A stretch of DNA of 64,000 bases, taken from contig OZ029929.1 in NCBI GenBank assembly GCA_964023275.1, positions 868,001 through 932,000 on the forward strand, given 5' to 3'. The DNA comes from Norana najaformis (lineage: Eukaryota > Annelida > Clitellata > Crassiclitellata > Hormogastridae). The position numbers and the translations under genes are program-made. A model generated the notes under the pieces. That model saw only the letters and a list, made by a program, of their open reading frames with translations, was not told where the DNA came from and searched no databases. Shown piece after piece: positions 59,961 through 64,000 of this stretch (positions within the stretch are counted from its first letter, which is position 1; the number at the start of each line of letters is the position of its first letter).

Positions 59961-61640
59961 CAGGCGTCGAGGAAAAACGGAGTTGCAAACACCCCATACC
60001 ATTTACCCGCGACTGTCTCGTGGTTTGAGCTTAAGTTTGTTTTCTCTTATTCTAATGTTATGTCGTCGCTGGCAATATCACCAGTCTATCGGGTTTAATC
60101 CGTAACCTTGGCAATGATACGCAGTTTCCAGTCCATTTGCTCTTTTAACGAAGTCCGTAGCCACCTCGAATACGTTGGGCGATGGTACTATAGCCTATGG
60201 GGTTGGCATTGGTTGATCGAAATGTACCCGAAGCGAATTAGGATTGTAAGGTCCATAGCACAAGCTGTCCGAATGTTGATTGAGCGATGGATCGAGTGAA
60301 TTATGAATGGAAATCAGGCGGTCTGCTGCATTTAAGCGAGCAATGTGCACACCGTATATGGAAATAATTACATGATACAATTCAGTGTATGATACGCGTT
60401 TCATTTTCGGATCACGATATGAAATTTTAAAACAAACCTATAGAACAAAGCAGCATTGTAAATAACTCGCGTGTTAATTGCACAGTTGACTAAAAACGTT
60501 TTGCGTTTTCGTCCGCTTCAAGTTTACGGCTTCTGTTATCGCTCACGTAATTATAGCACATTCATGTAGTTAAAATCGTATATATTGAAATTTTAGTTAT
60601 TAAACAATGAATAATGTTTAAACAACAATAAAATATAATCTGGCGTTCAAATAGTTTTAAAAATAATTACGTTTAATAAACTTCGTAATTTATTAACTTG
60701 TCTGTTTTAGAATTGTTCATATTGGCGGAAATATTCCTTGTGTTCTTTGCAGGAGGCCAACTTCGAAATGAAAATAATAGGCCCCATAGTACATTAAACT
60801 ACACGATGAAGTACAAAGTGATTAAATGCGATTAGAATAAATGCTAGTACCATAAATTTCGATTAAGCTTGTTCCATTTAATTAATTATTCGCAATTGTT
60901 TTAACAGATTGAGATTTAACCATTTTCACACTTAGCTATCTAAAAATTTATGCAGCGCCATTTGTGTCCTCTCGGTTGCCTTGTATAGGCTTAGAACTAG
61001 AAAAAATTGTTGTTTTACTAGAAACCGCGGTGGACATGCCTGGAAAGAGCTTTGCAAATCCATAGAAATAATACACCGACGATATCGTGGTTTCTATGGC
61101 TGAAACGCATAGCGTAGGAACGCACGCAATGTCGGGTTTGTTGTCACCCCTTAATTACGTTTTGCTGGAGGTGATGAGAGTTTCGTTCGCATTTTTAACA
61201 TTTAAATCCGATTTTTAATAAATTCACGACAGAATGAAGCCTTAACTAACGCGAGGACTATGGAAGACTGTAGAAATCGCGAGCTTACGATTACTATTAC
61301 GAATTTGGTTATCAAATGCTACTAGACCCTGTCCGTGACTTGGCTTCGTTTACCGGTAAACCTTGATTTGATTATATTAAATGGTTCGGTGGAAGTCATT
61401 TTAATTTGGGCGTGGCATGATGGCCGACTGGCTAATAGGTCAGTGTTTGAACTTTGCGTTTTGGATCCGAGTCCTGGGTAGTCTTATGAAAAGTCAGTCG
61501 ATTTTACTTATGTCGATTTGCCAAACACAGCCTTATAATGGTGCAGATAATCATATTTACGTCTCTCATGTCACATTTACATCGCATTGCGTTTACATCG
61601 CATTGCGTTTACATCGCAAGAGCATTCCACTTTCATAACG
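59960..61640. other. Intergenic DNA, no gene seen
   Basis: Mostly AT-rich and non-repetitive. A tandem gcgtttacatcgcattg pair lies at about 61585-61620. No exon with conserved protein content was found. Confidence 0.5.
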
Positions 61641-61654
61641 TTGATGTGCCTTTA

Positions 61655-61730
61655 TATTGGCGCCTTTGAATAGGCTGGCTCCCGCAACTTAGCGTTCGTT
61701 GGGCGCTGTAGAAATCTCGAGATTACAATT
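61655..61730 (-). repeat. Family A fragment, reverse
   Basis: aataggctggctcccgcaac ... gggcgctgtagaaatctcgag. Confidence 0.75.
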
Positions 61731-61827
61731 ACAATTTTTTTACATTCTAATAGTATTTGCGTCATATTTACAGCACTTTTACATATCTGCGTCACATTTA
61801 CATCGCATTTATATCACACTAATTGTA

Positions 61828-62345
61828 ATCGTAATCGTAAGATTTCTAAAGTGCCCAACGATAGCTTATTCACAGGCGCTCAGTCAAATCAAAATCGATA
61901 GGCGAAAGAGTTCGATTCCAGGTCAAGATCCAAGAGTCAAGCCGGCAGGCAGTCAGATGGCTAAGGTTTGGAATCGAATCTGCAAGACAGATAAGGGGAA
62001 GAAGAGGAATCGGGATAACGTCTGCGAAACAGAAGTATTTTCAGTTTTGAGCGGAAGACCTGCGGAGAGATTGCAAGGGGTGAAGTGATGGTGAGTTCGT
62101 AAGATGGATCAGATGATAGTCGTAATTCTAGTGGGAGTTTATTTCAGAGAGGTGGAGCAGCTTTGGCTATGGAGTGATTTCCAAATTTTGAAACTAAAGT
62201 GACAGGAGGGCGGAGAAGTGTTAGGGCAGAAGAGGAGCGGGTTGAACGGAGTGGTTGGATCGCAAATAGCTGGTGAAGATATGAGGGTTGGGAGGATTGA
62301 AATGTGTTATAGGTAAATGAATAGAACTTTGTATTCTGTTCATTC
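61828..62345 (+). mobile_element. Family A repeat, long copy
   Basis: cgtaatcgtaagatttctaa to gagttcgtaagatgg, then an extension (aggagcgggttgaacgga, tgggaggattgaaatgtg) matching 16390-16490. It ends about 150 bp before the ABHD2 start codon. Confidence 0.8.
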
Positions 62346-62495
62346 AGATTTGTACTTTGTACTCAATTCGCTCTATATTTACATTGGATTTACACGAAGT
62401 GTCATCACCTTATTTTGCATTGAATTTAAATCTGTGGAATTCTCTGTTGTAGCATATCGTCAGTGTTCAGTGAAAGCTAGTCAGAGTTGACAATC

Positions 62496-62668
62496 ATGTT
62501 TCCGCTTCTCATCTCGCTGTTAGCCGTTCCGCTGTTAGCCGTTGGTTTAGCCATATTAGCCTTTAGACTGCTGCACATGGCTAGCGAAGCCGTGCCACCC
62601 GTCCTCTTCTTCAACAAATCCGTCTTCAACCAAACGATTCTCTACCACTGTCCACTGCTGCGCAAGCC
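62496..62668 (+). CDS. abhd2: ABHD2-like exon 1
   Basis: Start codon at 62496 (an upstream in-frame TTG at 62487 is not needed). It encodes the membrane anchor. The donor CC/GTAAGT is strong. Confidence 0.85.
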
Positions 62669-63275
62669 GTAAGTTGCAATACATTTTTACATAATATTTC
62701 TGTTTATTAATTTACATTGTAGTTTCATTACATTGCCTTCATTTACCTTACCTTTATTTTTACCTCATTTACATTACATTCGTTTACATTTCCTTTTTTA
62801 CATTGAATTCATTTACAGTGTAGTCATTTACATTGCGTTTATTTGCATGATTTTCATCACTTTACGTTGCAAATAATAGTAATAGTTACAGTAATTGTAA
62901 TGGTAATAATAATCTTAATCATAAGCAAAGTATAAAAATAAATATTTAGTTATAGTAATAGTAACAGTAGCAATAACAAAAACCAAACCATAATAATAAT
63001 AATAACAATAATAATAATAGCAATTAATAATAATAGCATTTAATATTAATAATAGCAATCAATGGTAATAATGTGCTTCATAATTTCACTTGGTTTCAGT
63101 TACTGGCCAACGAGACTTTGGGGTAAAAGTGGACACATCCAGACGATTCTGTATGGAAAAATGGGTCGGGTCAAATCTCCGTTTCCTCGTGGTGACCGGC
63201 ATTCCGTTGTTCTCTCAGATGGCGCCACTGTAACCTTTGACGTATTCGAACCAGTGAAATCGGAATCTTCTAAAG
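62496..63275 (+). CDS. abhd2: ABHD2-type alpha/beta hydrolase, first two coding exons (partial)
   Basis: ABHD2 is a membrane-anchored monoacylglycerol lipase (progesterone-stimulated in vertebrate sperm). Exon 1 (62496-62668) starts at ATG with a hydrophobic N-terminal helix (LLISLLAVPLLAVGLAILAF) and ends FNQTILYHCPLLRKP. Exon 2 (63100-63275) reads YWPTRLWGKSGHIQTILYGK, MGRVKSPFPRG and SDGATVTFDVFEP. The WGKSGHIQT-LYGKMGRV block is diagnostic of ABHD1/2/3-type proteins, closest to ABHD2. The splice CC/GTAAGT to CAG/TTAC keeps phase 2, and exon 2 leaves in phase 1 (AAAG/GTAGGT). The catalytic Ser, Asp and His would lie in exons beyond the window. Confidence 0.88.
62870..63060. repeat. AAT/ATA-rich degenerate repeat
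   Basis: taataataata and tagtaatagtaac units in intron 1 of the ABHD2-like gene. Confidence 0.85.
63100..63275 (+). CDS. abhd2: ABHD2-like exon 2
   Basis: Carries the family-diagnostic LWGKSGHIQTILYGKMGRV block. Acceptor ttggtttcag; donor G/GTAGGT. Confidence 0.88.
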
Positions 63276-63519
63276 GTAGGTGGCATGGTCTTGGAAACTG
63301 TTCTTAACCCCTAAGCTAAGAATATTAATTGTAATTGCAATTTATATAGCACCCTTCAAGAAAAGCTCATCAAGGTGCTACCAACCTAACAACACCAAAC
63401 TGCAGTAGAAGAGTTGGCATCACGATTGATGATGATGTGCCGCTGGTATATGAAAGGTATGCAACAGTTTACCATACCATACCTGCTGTGCTGCATATTA
63501 CCACATTTTCAACCATACC

Positions 63520-63645
63520 ATACCACACGGGGACCTTAATTGGCATGGCATCCAGTCAAATGGGCTGTGGTAGTGAAGGATCTGACCCGATTGGAAAATG
63601 AGCAGGGTCGAGGCCATAAGGTCGATATAGAAAAACATTTACTTT
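63520..63645 (+). mobile_element. SINE family B, 3' part
   Basis: cacggggaccttaattggca, gtggtagtgaaggatctgac and gagcagggtcgaggccataag. Confidence 0.75.
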
Positions 63646-63924
63646 TACGCTTACCTTTGACATTGTTATATCCAGGTAGAGACAGCATCCTAGCTGAATA
63701 TTTCACCTGCTTTGAAATATGCTGGAAACGATGTGAAGAGATCTTGTGAAGCTGATTTCCAATCCCTGCCACTGAACATGTCATAACAGAAATTCTTTTG
63801 TAACATTGTATGTTTAATGAAGTTTTAGTGTAATCAAGTACACTGGAGTCGCCTTATGTAAAATGAATTCAACAGTTACCTTATCTTACATGATATACCA
63901 TACCCTATGGTTACTTTTTACTTG

Positions 63925-64000
63925 GGGCATGTTAGAGCCGATTGGTTAGAGTGCTTGGCTTCTAACGGGGATAGTATGGGTTTGAGCCTTCTCCTCTGAG
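63925..64000 (+). mobile_element. tRNA-like SINE head at the window edge
   Basis: gattggttagagtgcttggc (A-box-like) and gggtttgagcc (B-box-like); the body is cut by the window end. Confidence 0.5.

Overview
This window is animal nuclear DNA, most likely from an invertebrate bilaterian; I cannot name the species. Three split genes have GT-AG introns with consistent codon phases. The families are animal ones: a SUEL lectin/CUB membrane protein, a Phactr-type PP1/actin regulator, an ABHD2-type lipase and a complexin-like sequence. Between the exons there is a dense load of LINE 3' ends, tRNA-derived SINEs, satellites and microsatellites. Nothing bacterial or viral was seen.

Layout. 1-2 kb: AT-rich DNA and a LINE 3' end. 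2-4.4 kb: a retroelement fragment that has been amplified into a four-copy 476-bp tandem array. 4.7-5.5 kb: an ORF made largely of 87-bp repeats. 5.7-8.9 kb (minus): an internally deleted non-LTR-type retroelement whose C-terminal frame runs on, once a later 302-bp insertion is discounted, into an intron-less complexin domain. 12.1-40.2 kb (plus): an eight-exon gene for a 579-residue type I membrane protein with signal peptide, SUEL lectin, CUB, short sushi-like module, membrane helix and long cytoplasmic tail. 42.6-54.4 kb (minus): a Phactr gene with three RPEL-type repeats and the PP1-binding C-terminus, convergent with the lectin gene. 62.5-63.3 kb (plus): the first two coding exons of an ABHD2 homologue that runs off the right edge.

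The rest is repeat. At least three tRNA-headed SINE families are present (here called B, C, D), with a LINE-3'-end-like family (A), a short element (E) and a degenerate satellite carrying ACATCTTGTGGC (F). Different families share a GGCGCTATATAAAT-like terminus. Long simple arrays include 1.4 kb of purine-only strand (30.1-31.5 kb), 1.56 kb of a 27-bp unit (54.4-56.0 kb), about 99 ATC triplets (38.6-38.9 kb), a 30-bp unit (47.2-47.9 kb) and a 43-bp double-hairpin satellite (19.5-19.9 kb).

The genes are not an operon and no joint function is implied. The most notable points are the retroelement-complexin reading frame, repeats that touch splice sites or the stop codon of the Phactr and lectin genes, and an inverted pair of family A repeats flanking one Phactr exon. 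All names come from reading translations by eye; no database search was possible.
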